Source of the DNA: Gaertneriomyces semiglobifer
Taxonomy: Eukaryota; Chytridiomycota; Chytridiomycetes; Spizellomycetales; Spizellomycetaceae
Reading direction: 5' to 3'
NCBI GenBank assembly: GCA_025558075.1
Contig: JAHLKF010000042.1
Span: forward strand, 1 to 64,000
DNA length: 64,000 nt
The translations under genes were made by a program, and so were the position numbers. This document shows positions 39,412 to 47,784 of the stretch, in pieces (within the stretch, counting starts at the first letter, position 1; each line of letters starts with the position of its first letter). Under the pieces are notes generated by a model. The model did no database searches and was not told the origin of the DNA. It worked only from the letters and a program-made list of their open reading frames with translations.

Positions 39412-40902
39412 ATGGCTGCTCAACCAGCTCCCGTTCAGATGGTCTGGGATTCCTTCAGTCCCTCCTTTATTGACGATTATATCCCGTTGGATAATCATGG
39501 CGATGTGATCGTCTATAACAACCCTTCGGACAAGTTCTTCCAAGTTCAGATGACTTTGTCTTCCATCGACTTGCAACTTGTGGATTCACTAAGTATGCAA
39601 AAGATCAAGACTTCGACGCCGATGGTAGTAACGTTCGGTGTTTATGACAATCTTGCAGATTTATTGCAGGTCTAAATATTGAAGAAAGGTTTTTTGTTTG
39701 TTGTTTTTTCAAAAGCTTAAGTAAAAGGGAAATCGAACCATCATGTCAGGTACAGGTTTGAACAGCCGCAGCAGTAGCAGGCTGCGTATTCTCGATAACA
39801 CCAACCTCGTGTCGGCGTATGTTACTGGGAAAGGTTTGATTGGTAAAGGGGACAATGTGAATCTAGAAGGTTTCAAAGAGGCACGCATTAAAGAGATCTC
39901 TAATAAGAACGGTCCATTGGAAGTTAATAACATAGAAACCGTAGCACCTTTGTCTTCAACGACTGAAGATGGGACCGCAACCATTCAGCTGATGTACAAT
40001 GAGGAGGATTTCGAGGTGTCCGATGAATACGGTATCTCTCTGAAGGAGAAAAGAGGGGCTCGTTTCCCGCTGTGGATTGAGAAGGAGGATAACGTGGCGT
40101 ATATCGAGCTGAAGCACGTTCAGCCATTGGGAACAAGTGACCAGGGACTTACTCTATTCACTGATGATTCTTTACAAATAGATGAAGAAGGAAAATTGAC
40201 CGTTGTCTGTGAAGAGAAGGAAACCTATGAAGTTCCTATCGTCAAAGATGATCATGTGGTTCGATTGCATATCGAGAAACCATTAGTGATCAATGAAGAT
40301 GGGAAGCTCACGACAGATAGCAAAAGCATTATGAAGGGAGCAGGAGCAGTCCGGGTCTATAGTAGTGATACTCTTGGTGAAATTGTCCCTACCATGCCTG
40401 ATTGGTTGGATATTGATCTTCCTGGTGACTTAGAAGACTATTTGCAGAATGGTATGCTGGTGAAACTCCAAGTCAGTGACGACTTTCAACAAACGTCCGG
40501 TCGCTTGGCGTTGAGGTCGCACGGCTTATACCGAATTCCCTTCTATAGTGGTCTATCGGGTTTCGACTCTGATGCAAATTTCACATACAACAACACCCTC
40601 AACATATTGTCTGCTCCAACGATACATAGCAATGTTGACTACAACATTACCGAACCTACCCAAGTACCTACCGCAGCGTACATACACCAATTGATGCAAA
40701 GCGAGGCTGGTTCAGCAGTGGATATCGGTGCCGTTGCAAATGGACGGAAATTGAGCAATTTGACCCCCATAGCACTGGACTCGCCGCCGACGACGCTATT
40801 TACTTCGTCGGTTCTATCGGCGAACGATGGGTCGTCCTCTTCATCGTCAACTGGGATACCGTTATCCCGCCCACTAAGCAGCAAGGCTTACACCTGCTCT
40901 AG
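39412..40902 (+). pseudogene. Small third ORF of the gypsy element, interrupted by viral DNA
   Basis: Codons 1-23 (39412-39480, starting M-A-A-Q-P-A-P-V-Q) precede the viral fragment. A 49-codon frame at 40756-40902 (Q-F-D-P-H-S-T-G-L ... Q-G-L-H-L-L, stop TAG) follows it. The two halves look like one interrupted frame of roughly 70 codons; that they belonged together is inference. As it stands, translation from 39412 reads into the captured penton end and stops at 39675. Confidence 0.45.
39481..40754 (+). repeat. Duplicated element A fragment (penton 3' end, spacer, fibre 5' end)
   Basis: 39481-40744 aligns without gaps to 21154-22417 (constant offset 18,327). I found one substitution, Glu to Gly in fibre codon 33. 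The next ten bases (40745-40754) are absent from element A and restore the frame relation seen in B. Same orientation as A and as the gypsy element. Confidence 0.93.
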
Positions 40903-40933
40903 GAGCTCTAGCAGCCCCTGCCTTCGGCTTCTT

Positions 40934-40945
40934 TAGAAGGGGGGA
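40934..40945 (+). promoter_or_regulatory. Gypsy polypurine tract
   Basis: AGAAGGGGGGA directly before the 3' LTR, the expected plus-strand primer. Confidence 0.75.
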
Positions 40946-41403
40946 TGTAGCGGGTTTAAGCTTCAGCTAGTAATAAGTAGAAGTATATAGACGCGCTAGT
41001 ACCAGGGTTAGAGTCATCTTAGTCAGCTAAGTCATGTGATGTAATTTCTGTTGACGCTTAGGTCAGCGGGGCCTATAAGAGGGCCGCGCGGACTTAAGCG
41101 ACGAAGAGAAGGCAGACATAGATCTAAGAGGAATACAAGAAGTTCTACTCAGATTTATAAGTCCCGTCGCATCTGAACGAGTAAGACATCCGGCAGTTCT
41201 AAGACCAGAGACTGATCATCCTGCTCCCTTAGATTCAGCGGTCTTATAAGTTCTCCGACGCCTCTCATCTCTAGCCCTGCAGGCAATAACACATCTATTA
41301 TACCGCCGGCGGACTCGTGGACTTCCGGCTCTTAACAAAGGAGATCAATAGGAGCGGAGTAATCCTCTTGGAAACCCTACCGTCCGATCATAATCCTTCT
41401 ACA
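40946..41403 (+). repeat. Gypsy 3' LTR
   Basis: 458 bp, TGTAGCGGG...CTACA. Followed by CTTG (41404-41407), the target duplication in element B. Confidence 0.95.
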
Positions 41404-41452
41404 CTTGCGGCGCGGCTTCGCTGAAATTAGCGCTATGAACCATTCAAAGTAA
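41404..41452 (+). pseudogene. Tyrosine recombinase C-terminal tail (element B)
   Basis: Frame continues from codon 3490-3492 through CGG CGC GGC to TAA 41450-41452. The sequence lies within a GC-rich repeat resembling 43637-43706, so the original C-terminus may already have been altered before the gypsy insertion. Confidence 0.55.
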
Positions 41453-41596
41453 TAGCGGCTTTGCGGCGCCAAGCGCTATCTCGGGAGTTGAAGGAGGTCA
41501 TTCAAATCCTTGTTTCCTTCTGTCTTCAAAGGGTCATGTGACCTGTTCAGTTACTGTCAGTTTGGTCACGTGCCTTGCTGAATGAAAATCACAAAA

Positions 41597-42061
41597 TCAG
41601 ACAACCATGATAGTTGACTGAACTCTGCAATCTTCAAATGTCCATCGGGTGTACACTTTTGTGTAAAGCGAAATTCCTCGCCAACAACAATCCATTATAA
41701 CATCACATATATGTGGAGAAGTTATCTCTGTACCACGTTGTGGTGTATTAAAAAGGAATATTTCGAAATCCTCATTATGACCGAGCCGGTAGTATCGTTC
41801 AATCGTATTCGCATATGCTTCACCGTCGCCCTCAATAGTTATCCACTGATGGACATGTTGATTGTTTGTCGCGCGTAGAAGAGACACATGCACTCCGTCA
41901 TGAGAAGCCTCTGTTAACAATGTGGGGAACCTAAGTTGCCATTCAACATTGTCGCGCATTTCTTTAAAGTGCTTCCTTCTTAAGAATGGCGTCAAAAGAT
42001 AGGCACCATCAATATGACCCAAGATCTGTTCCTGTACTTCTCGTGGTAATTGTGAAGCCAT
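41597..42061 (-). CDS. F-box-like protein (element B)
   Basis: 154 residues starting M-A-S-Q-L-P-R-E-V-Q-E-Q-I-L-G-H-I, an F-box-like opening. It matches 27234-27707 of element A in size, N-terminal motif and spacing of later hydrophobic blocks. Downstream of the ATPase in the same direction (33-nt gap). It may recruit an SCF ubiquitin ligase; not shown. Confidence 0.55.
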   Translation of the reverse strand: MASQLPREVQEQILGHIDGAYLLTPFLRRKHFKEMRDNVEWQLRFPTLLTEASHDGVHVSLLRATNNQHVHQWITIEGDGEAYANTIERYYRLGHNEDFEIFLFNTPQRGTEITSPHICDVIMDCCWRGISLYTKVYTRWTFEDCRVQSTIMVV

Positions 42062-42093
42062 TACCTTTTCTTTGTACTACGCATTTTTTCTCT

Positions 42094-42798
42094 TCAGGCA
42101 ATCTTGAACACATCCTCATTATTATGGGCACGTAGATCCACGTACAGAAACTTGCATGGTTGCGATGTCGCCTCTTCAGCCATGGAGACAAACTCTTTCT
42201 CCGTGAGATGACACCGTAACTCTGGTGCAATCTTCTCATAATGTTTGCTGTTAAGTCTATACAATATGTAGTGTGTTGCATTTACTCGTTGTAAAGGTGT
42301 GCACTGCAAGGTATCATGAAATGAGCACATTAGCGAGATACCGAAATGCCGCCCCCGTGAATACAACAGATCCAACATCTCCTTGATACAACTCGAGATC
42401 TCCTCAATTGAACTCTTTTTCACGTCTTTACCACTTTGCTTGGCTAGGAGGCCGTTCACGATCAAGAGATGATTGGTTTTCTTGTCCGCGATATAAAGAC
42501 CTTTTTGTCTCTCGAATAGATCGTAGAGGACTTTGTTGGAAATGGTTGGACTGATGTAGATGTTGTCCTTGCGTTTGAGGGATGTCCAGATAGGATCAGA
42601 TATGCTTGGGGTGAAAATGGCCACTCCACTGTATGAAGAGGCTAACTTTTCAATGAGATTCACTTGACATGTTGTCTTGCCGCTTCTAGACGAACCGATA
42701 ATCGACATGACAAAGAATTTCTTTGGATATCCATCTGGAGTATTATCCTTGATCTTGATGTCGTGCTCCTTGGGTATTTTGACTTTCTTGATCTCCAT
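42094..42798 (-). CDS. FtsK/HerA-type packaging ATPase (element B), Walker B lost
   Basis: 234 residues. Walker A G-S-S-R-S-G-K-T-T (35-43) is intact. Where A has M-L-I-C-I-D-D-F-G-I-L, B has L-L-I-V-N-G-L-L, three residues shorter with no acidic pair. C-terminal S-F-H-D-T-L-Q-C-T-P-L-Q-R-V and P-E-L-R-C-H-L-T-E-K-E-F are conserved. The frame is open, but loss of the Walker B acids should abolish ATP hydrolysis. Divergent from the penton gene by 36 nt. Confidence 0.85.
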   Translation of the reverse strand: MEIKKVKIPKEHDIKIKDNTPDGYPKKFFVMSIIGSSRSGKTTCQVNLIEKLASSYSGVAIFTPSISDPIWTSLKRKDNIYISPTISNKVLYDLFERQKGLYIADKKTNHLLIVNGLLAKQSGKDVKKSSIEEISSCIKEMLDLLYSRGRHFGISLMCSFHDTLQCTPLQRVNATHYILYRLNSKHYEKIAPELRCHLTEKEFVSMAEEATSQPCKFLYVDLRAHNNEDVFKIA

Positions 42799-42834
42799 GA
42801 AATATTTTCCTTTAACATGTAAAGCATAGGAAAA

Positions 42835-43584
42835 ATGTTAAGAGAGTACATCCTTAATACGGCGGTTCTAGGCACGGATAATGCCGTTTTCCAGATCTTG
42901 CCACCACAAATGATGTATAGATTTCGTATCGTAAGTGTGTTGTTCCTTCAAAACTGGGATAGTACAAATGACACGAACAATCAGATTGCATTTGCGGAAC
43001 AAGGTGATGTAGCGCCGAGGATTGCAAAGATCGTTCCTGGCTCCTACACTGTTGTCTCCATCACGGACGCGATTAAGACGGCAATGGAGAAGGTAGGAAC
43101 GCAATCGTATGCCGCCTCGTATGATGATGTGTCCAAACGGTTGAGGATCTACACAACCGGCACCAAAGACTTTAAGATACTCGAGTCGACCAGAGGAACA
43201 ACGTTATACCTTCAGATAGGCTCTAGTAAAGAAGCAGAGACTGGTTACGGCAAGTCATTCACTATGCCACTCCCGATCAATTTCAGCGCTAGCCAACCGT
43301 TGTTGTTGACGAGCAGAACACTCTACGCTGGAGGAAGGCTGCAGTACATTGCTGGCATCAACTCGGGGATCAACGTTCTTGCCTGTATAACACCTGACAA
43401 TTTTTCTGATGTCGTGACATGGACAAACCCAAGTGACCAGTTCTTCGAGACCGGCGAGCAAAGTTTGTCATCCATTGATCTACAATTGCTCGACAGCGCA
43501 ACTTTGAATCGAATCGCCACAAACGCACCAATTGTTGTTGTACTTGATGCTCTGGATGATCCGGCGGATATTCTAAACTTGTAA
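42835..43584 (+). CDS. Penton-like minor capsid protein (element B)
   Basis: 249 residues, homologous along its length to 20602-21348. Starts M-L-R-E-Y-I-L-N-T-A. Beta-rich, ends S-S-I-D-L-Q-L-L-D-S ... L-D-D-P-A-D-I-L-N-L. Intact frame. Role as in element A: capsid vertex protein. Confidence 0.8.
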   Translation: MLREYILNTAVLGTDNAVFQILPPQMMYRFRIVSVLFLQNWDSTNDTNNQIAFAEQGDVAPRIAKIVPGSYTVVSITDAIKTAMEKVGTQSYAASYDDVSKRLRIYTTGTKDFKILESTRGTTLYLQIGSSKEAETGYGKSFTMPLPINFSASQPLLLTSRTLYAGGRLQYIAGINSGINVLACITPDNFSDVVTWTNPSDQFFETGEQSLSSIDLQLLDSATLNRIATNAPIVVVLDALDDPADILNL

Positions 43585-43636
43585 TGCGACGTAGAGACAA
43601 TTTTTTCAAGCTTCACAAATTTTCCACTCGACAGCC

Positions 43637-43706
43637 ACCTTGCGGCGCCTAGCGCGCTTTGCTCGCTACGCGAGCGGTTTGGCAAAGCCGAACTTAGCGC
43701 TACATA
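43637..43706. repeat. GC-rich palindromic repeat between convergent genes
   Basis: Contains CTTGCGGCGC, CTCGCTACGCGAG and AGCCGAACTTAGCGCTAC, with several short inverted arms. Related pieces lie at 41404-41480 and 49673-49755. It sits between the penton and MCP stops. Confidence 0.5.
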
Positions 43707-43717
43707 ATGTAGAGGAA

Positions 43718-44959
43718 CTACACAATATCCACGGTCACGCCGAACAGGAGTGTCCTGTGTGTAAATACACTGGTAATCAAGGCAGTATTAGTTGGCAGTG
43801 GAGCAGAGAACTCACAGACGAATCTAAGGTTTCCATCTGTACCGATGAGGTTCAGTGCAGATGCTACATCTTCGTCACTCGATTGGAATGAGTATCTCAA
43901 GGTGAACTTCTTTGTCATGTAATTGTCAAGGTCTACATCTTCGGCTGCATAAGAGGCGTTGTTGTTGACAGACAAAGCACCAGAGATCATTGCATCCTCG
44001 ATCTTAAAGTCTTCAGTAAGCGGAAGTCTCCAACCTCCCAACTGATACCTCCATGATTTGAGGTTTGCAGTGTCGTAAATGAGAGATTTGTCTCCAGGGT
44101 TTGCCTGATACTTACTGTCGTCTCTAAAGCGATGAGTTAAGCCGACCACGCGAGAATTGGCTAGAGGAATGATAAACTGGTTAATAGTTGCACCGTTTCC
44201 ATTGCTGAACGTCTGTGTTGTAGCGACGTAGTCGTACTCAAGGTAATGACCCTTGCGTATACTTTCCCAAGCAGACGCGAGGAAATCAGCATGGGGCGTG
44301 ACAAGTTGTGCTACATACCGAAGATCGGAGATGGTGAAGTATGTTCCTGCTCCAGCATTGGTTGCGGCCATATGGGGAGAGTTCAATGGAAATGACAACT
44401 CGAGCGACTCACTGGGAAGTCAACAGAGAGGCATCGGATTCCCGTTTGTTGGCTGCATGACACCAAATTCTAAGTGATGCCTGAATGTGAACGAACCATT
44501 GGAATGGAAGATGTCATCCCTTCCTACTCCTTCTAGATGAGAAAGATACTTCCGTCTTGCGGCAGATTCAAAAGCATATTGCTGGGAAACATGCTCGGCG
44601 TAATTCTCGACCGACTCGGCGATCTTCCCTGAGACTCTCACCGTAGCACGTAGAAAGTGCATCATGGCACCGGCATCAGCATTATTTACTGTTGAGTTGA
44701 CGGTATTGTCTGTATTATACCAAGTTATTTTTCCGGACAGGTAGGATCTCTGAGGTCTGAGAAATGACGAGGGCGAGTCGACAACAATCTTGATAACATC
44801 GCCCGTAGTCTTGGAGGAAAAGGTTTCCTTCATGGGTCGGTAGACGACAATGTTTTCATTCATTGCATCGGAATGAGTGCTAAACTGCTTCGATGCATAG
44901 ATCCAATTGCTTGGAACGGTGGGATGGGCACTTCCACTTACTTGATGGGCAATACTCAT
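43718..44959 (-). pseudogene. MCP: Major capsid protein (element B), one nonsense codon
   Basis: Minus-strand frame from ATG 44959 (M-S-I-A-H-Q-V-S-G) to 43718, 414 codons, with an in-frame TGA at 44422-44420 directly after G-N-P-M-P-L-C (A reads P-L-C-L-L). Collinear with A's MCP. It still encodes the conserved N-I-V-V-Y-R-P, F-L-R-P-Q-R-S-Y-L, S-R-V-V-G-L-T-H-R-F and L-P-L-T-E-D-F-K blocks. Double jelly-roll capsid protein by homology and context. Confidence 0.8.
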
Positions 44960-44976
44960 TTTTATACTTTCAAGTT

Positions 44977-44985
44977 CTTAAGCTT
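44977..44985 (-). promoter_or_regulatory. CTTAAG motif upstream of MCP (element B)
   Basis: AAGCTTAAG on the minus strand, about 18 nt before ATG 44959. Same core and distance as before other structural genes. Confidence 0.45.
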
Positions 44986-45012
44986 CTACATAGAAAAAAG
45001 ATTTCATTGTCC

Positions 45013-45537
45013 CTACCGGGAATGTCGTCTTCCGAAAATGATACTATACGGGTTATCGTCGTCGAATACGGCAAAGACATGTCCAGGTCTTGGCTCCTCT
45101 TCTTCAATCCGTCCTACAAGTTTGCTAGGCTGTGGTACTTCAACTTGAACGGCTGGGGTCACAGATTTCTTCGGCTTCTTAGGCTCCTTCTTCTCTTTAT
45201 CCTTATTGGATTCCTTTGCAAGTTTCTTTGCCTCACGTTCTTTTTTTAAGTAATCTTTGTGTTTTTGAAGTAATTCCTTGGCTTCTTGAATCCGTTTTTG
45301 CTCATCTTGTTCTTTTTGTGTCTTAGCAAGATCTCTTAAGCGCTGACCACGAGCAGCCTGTGCTTTCTGTAGAGCAGCCTTCTGTTTTTCTGTCATAGGA
45401 CGTTTCTTCTTTTCTTCTTTAGGGGCACCGATTGAACTCGACGCGTCTGGCGCACTAGTGGGCGCTTCTGCAGAAACCTCTTGTACTGGAGCAGTTACTG
45501 TATCATCCTCTGGCTTGTTTTCAATCACTTCAGTCAT
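45013..45537 (-). CDS. Basic coiled-coil protein (element B)
   Basis: 174 residues: acidic/Ala start, long charged helix (M-T-E-K-Q-K-A-A-L-Q-K-A-Q-A-A-R, I-Q-E-A-K-E-L-L-Q-K-H-K), then Lys-rich and acidic tails. Counterpart of 9167-9664 in A, next to the MCP in both. Probably a virion or DNA-associated protein. Confidence 0.7.
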   Translation of the reverse strand: MTEVIENKPEDDTVTAPVQEVSAEAPTSAPDASSSIGAPKEEKKKRPMTEKQKAALQKAQAARGQRLRDLAKTQKEQDEQKRIQEAKELLQKHKDYLKKEREAKKLAKESNKDKEKKEPKKPKKSVTPAVQVEVPQPSKLVGRIEEEEPRPGHVFAVFDDDNPYSIIFGRRHSR

Positions 45538-45573
45538 CTTTTAGCTTTATTGAAAATAAAAAAATCTCATAGC

Positions 45574-45756
45574 CTACCGTCTAATTCGCAATGTACGAAG
45601 CAACTCTTCTAATGATCCATTTATTCGAGGAGCAAATGGCTTAACCTTTTGTGCTTTTCTGGTAGGATGAGCAATAACTCTTTTCCATGGACCATTTCTT
45701 ATTTCTGTAGCCGTCAAGCCAACTTTGTTCGCTTTCTTTCTCCTTGCCATCTTCAT
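45574..45756 (-). CDS. Small basic protein, 60 aa (element B)
   Basis: Starts M-K-M-A-R-R-K-K-A-N-K and ends L-E-E-L-L-R-T-L-R-I-R-R; very rich in Arg and Lys. Resembles the 55-aa protein at 11093-11260 in A by size, charge and ends. CTTAAAGG lies just upstream. Candidate DNA-condensing peptide; inference only. Confidence 0.5.
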   Translation of the reverse strand: MKMARRKKANKVGLTATEIRNGPWKRVIAHPTRKAQKVKPFAPRINGSLEELLRTLRIRR

Positions 45757-45771
45757 ATCCTTTAAGTACGA

Positions 45772-47391
45772 TTATTTTTTCTTACCTTTAGAATCCCCAG
45801 GTGAGTACCTGTCCGGTGCCTTTTTTGCCCTTGTTGAACGTCTAGGTTGAACTGGAGATGCTGGCGGTGCTACTGATGACCCTGCAACTGAAAGGTCATA
45901 TCTGTCAGGTGCCTTACCTTTGTTAGCCCGATTTGACCGCCGTAGAGGAACTGAAGTGGTCGGCGCAGGGCTATGTGTAATTGGTGCTGCGACGGTTACT
46001 GTAGGTACACTCGGGCTGTACCTTTCAGGTGGTCTGGTTGAACGGGTAGAACATCTTACTTCACGCTCCGCTACAATAGGCGTTGTGATGACACCATTGC
46101 CTACCATTGCAGGGACAACTGGTGTACCACCGGATGTCTCAACTGACGCCGATTGAACTGGCTGAGTTAGAGATATCGGGGTGCTTGTATAGGGGCGTGT
46201 CCTTGTTCTTTCTAACTCGGTCGAGGCTCTACGCTTTCTTTCATTAGTAGCCGGTGCAATTGGCGTTCGCTCGTTGAACATGCTTTGCGTAGTTGTCACC
46301 GTCCCACTTGAACGAGATGAAGCAACAGATGTCATGGGTGCTATATAAGAAGGTGGTGGAGTGGCCGTATGACTGTAGCCAGGCAACGTGCTTGAAGGAA
46401 CCTGTGAGGGGCTTCCTAATGCGGTTGTAATGATCGGTGCAGGTCTGTTATGTCTCCAATCTACAGTCGTTTCTGTAGGGGCTTGTGGGAGATATGCAGT
46501 CGGGCTCGGGTACATACCTGAGCGTTGTCTAGGCGGGGGTGAAACTTGCATTGGTTCAGGTGGTGTACTCGGGACATGAGGCCTCGGTGCCGTGACAAAG
46601 CGATTTTCCGCTGGAGAGGTCGAGCGTTCCACTGAGGATCGGGGGTTCGTATCCCTGCCGGGATTGGTCGCTCCGCGCCCGGCATGAGTGGTAAAGTCTC
46701 GAACAATAGTGTCTCGTCTCATTTCAACAGGAGGCTCGGTTTGTGTAGAGAAGTTGATGCGCTGCATTTCGCCAACCACTCCATGGGATTCGCCTACCTG
46801 AGTACCAACGCTTGTTAGGTTCAAACTGGGTGTCTGGGTATTAATAGTGAGTCCACGACGCGGATTTGCCTGAGATGTAGTAGGCAGATGAGTGTCGTCT
46901 GCACGGTGGGCAACCCGTTGTGTAGTGTCTCCGATCAATTGATTTTGCTGTTGCCTGATGTAGCCGGGCTGATGAAAAACTGTATAGGATCCATCATCAT
47001 TCTCTCGGTAAGAGATTGATTTGGGCATGGCGACCTCACGACCTCTTCTAAGAAAGAGGTTGTCTGCATCAAGTTCATCAAAGTAGGCTTGATTTGCCTT
47101 TTCCTTTTCAATCGCCAGGAAGCCTTCTACAGCCTCCTTTGCAACTTTGGTTTGTCGTTCCTGCTCTTTAACCTTTGGATTAGCATTGTAGGTGAGATCG
47201 AATGTAATGGGACGAAGTTTGTTATGAGGAGGAATGTAAAACGGGGTTCGAAACTCTCTGTTTACGGCGAATCCAGGTAGGTCTCTAATGAATCCGTATT
47301 GTCGCGCTTGGATGTTAGGTACACCAGCCCTTCGGTCTCCGAAGGCAGAGACTGTTGGCAGACTGAGGTTCTCATCATATATTGCTGCCAT
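45772..47391 (-). CDS. Large Pro/Ser/Thr-rich PLV protein (element B)
   Basis: 539 residues, intact. N-terminal ~170 residues are conserved with the 7413-9095 product (D-E-N-L-S, E-A-V-E-G-F-L-A-I-E, Y-F-D-E-L-D-A-D-N-L-F, V-F-H-Q-P-G-Y-I-R-Q-Q). The rest is low complexity with repeated R-R-S-x-R-x-x-K and P-D-R-Y-S-P motifs. Divergent from 47445. Function unknown; a core or scaffold protein is plausible. Confidence 0.72.
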   Translation of the reverse strand: MAAIYDENLSLPTVSAFGDRRAGVPNIQARQYGFIRDLPGFAVNREFRTPFYIPPHNKLRPITFDLTYNANPKVKEQERQTKVAKEAVEGFLAIEKEKANQAYFDELDADNLFLRRGREVAMPKSISYRENDDGSYTVFHQPGYIRQQQNQLIGDTTQRVAHRADDTHLPTTSQANPRRGLTINTQTPSLNLTSVGTQVGESHGVVGEMQRINFSTQTEPPVEMRRDTIVRDFTTHAGRGATNPGRDTNPRSSVERSTSPAENRFVTAPRPHVPSTPPEPMQVSPPPRQRSGMYPSPTAYLPQAPTETTVDWRHNRPAPIITTALGSPSQVPSSTLPGYSHTATPPPSYIAPMTSVASSRSSGTVTTTQSMFNERTPIAPATNERKRRASTELERTRTRPYTSTPISLTQPVQSASVETSGGTPVVPAMVGNGVITTPIVAEREVRCSTRSTRPPERYSPSVPTVTVAAPITHSPAPTTSVPLRRSNRANKGKAPDRYDLSVAGSSVAPPASPVQPRRSTRAKKAPDRYSPGDSKGKKK

Positions 47392-47444
47392 GATGATGAT
47401 GATGATTAAATATTCTTGCTTTAGATCAAGATATTATTATTGCA

Positions 47445-47753
47445 ATGGCAGGATTCTTTGGAAAGGCGAAAGCGCGTGTCAGCAATTTCTTTCAAAAGAT
47501 GCCCTCGAACATCACAAAGGTCAGGAGTATGTTTAATACTGCTCGAGGTGTTGCTGGAAAGGCGAATCGCTTCATACAGTATACGAATGAAGGAGTCCAG
47601 CAGAATGATCTATTTGGTAGAAAGATCAAGGATGTAGGGAAGAAAGCAGCAGACCTTTCAGGCCTAGGCTTGAAGAAGATAGATGATGTGCATAAAGGCG
47701 GAGATCACTTTTTAGAACATATGGCTCGATACGGTGCTGACGCCGGCAATTAA
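47445..47753 (+). CDS. Small conserved PLV protein (element B)
   Basis: 102 residues, M-A-G-F-F-G-K-A-K-A-R start. Homologous to 6999-7295 in A (R-F-I-Q-Y-T-N-E-G-V-Q, G-L-G-L-K-K-I-D-D, H-M-A-R-Y-G). Divergent from the Pro-rich protein, as in A, so this gene pair is a conserved module. Confidence 0.72.
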   Translation: MAGFFGKAKARVSNFFQKMPSNITKVRSMFNTARGVAGKANRFIQYTNEGVQQNDLFGRKIKDVGKKAADLSGLGLKKIDDVHKGGDHFLEHMARYGADAGN

Positions 47754-47784
47754 AAAAGTCGGTAGTATCTAATAGAGGTGTAGA

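Larger units (their letters stand above)
3493..41403 (+). mobile_element. Ty3/gypsy chromovirus retrotransposon, nested and decayed
   Basis: Bounded by 458-bp LTRs (TGTAG...CTACA) at 3493-3950 and 40946-41403 and by CTTG duplications (3489-3492 and 41404-41407). Internal order is PBS, gag, pol (protease, RT, RNase H, integrase with chromodomain), a small third frame, and a polypurine tract. It is split by element A after 6118, by the copia element after 31763, and by a 1.27-kb viral fragment at 39481. The LTRs differ at about 27 of 458 positions (hand count), making this the oldest retroelement here. Pol is dead: frameshift near 31259 and a stop in the chromodomain. Confidence 0.93.

Noticed and set aside
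39412..39675. Chimeric 87-codon gene joining a new start to the penton end
   Set aside because: Produced by the duplication junction; the penton part is only the C-terminal 63 residues and unlikely to fold alone.
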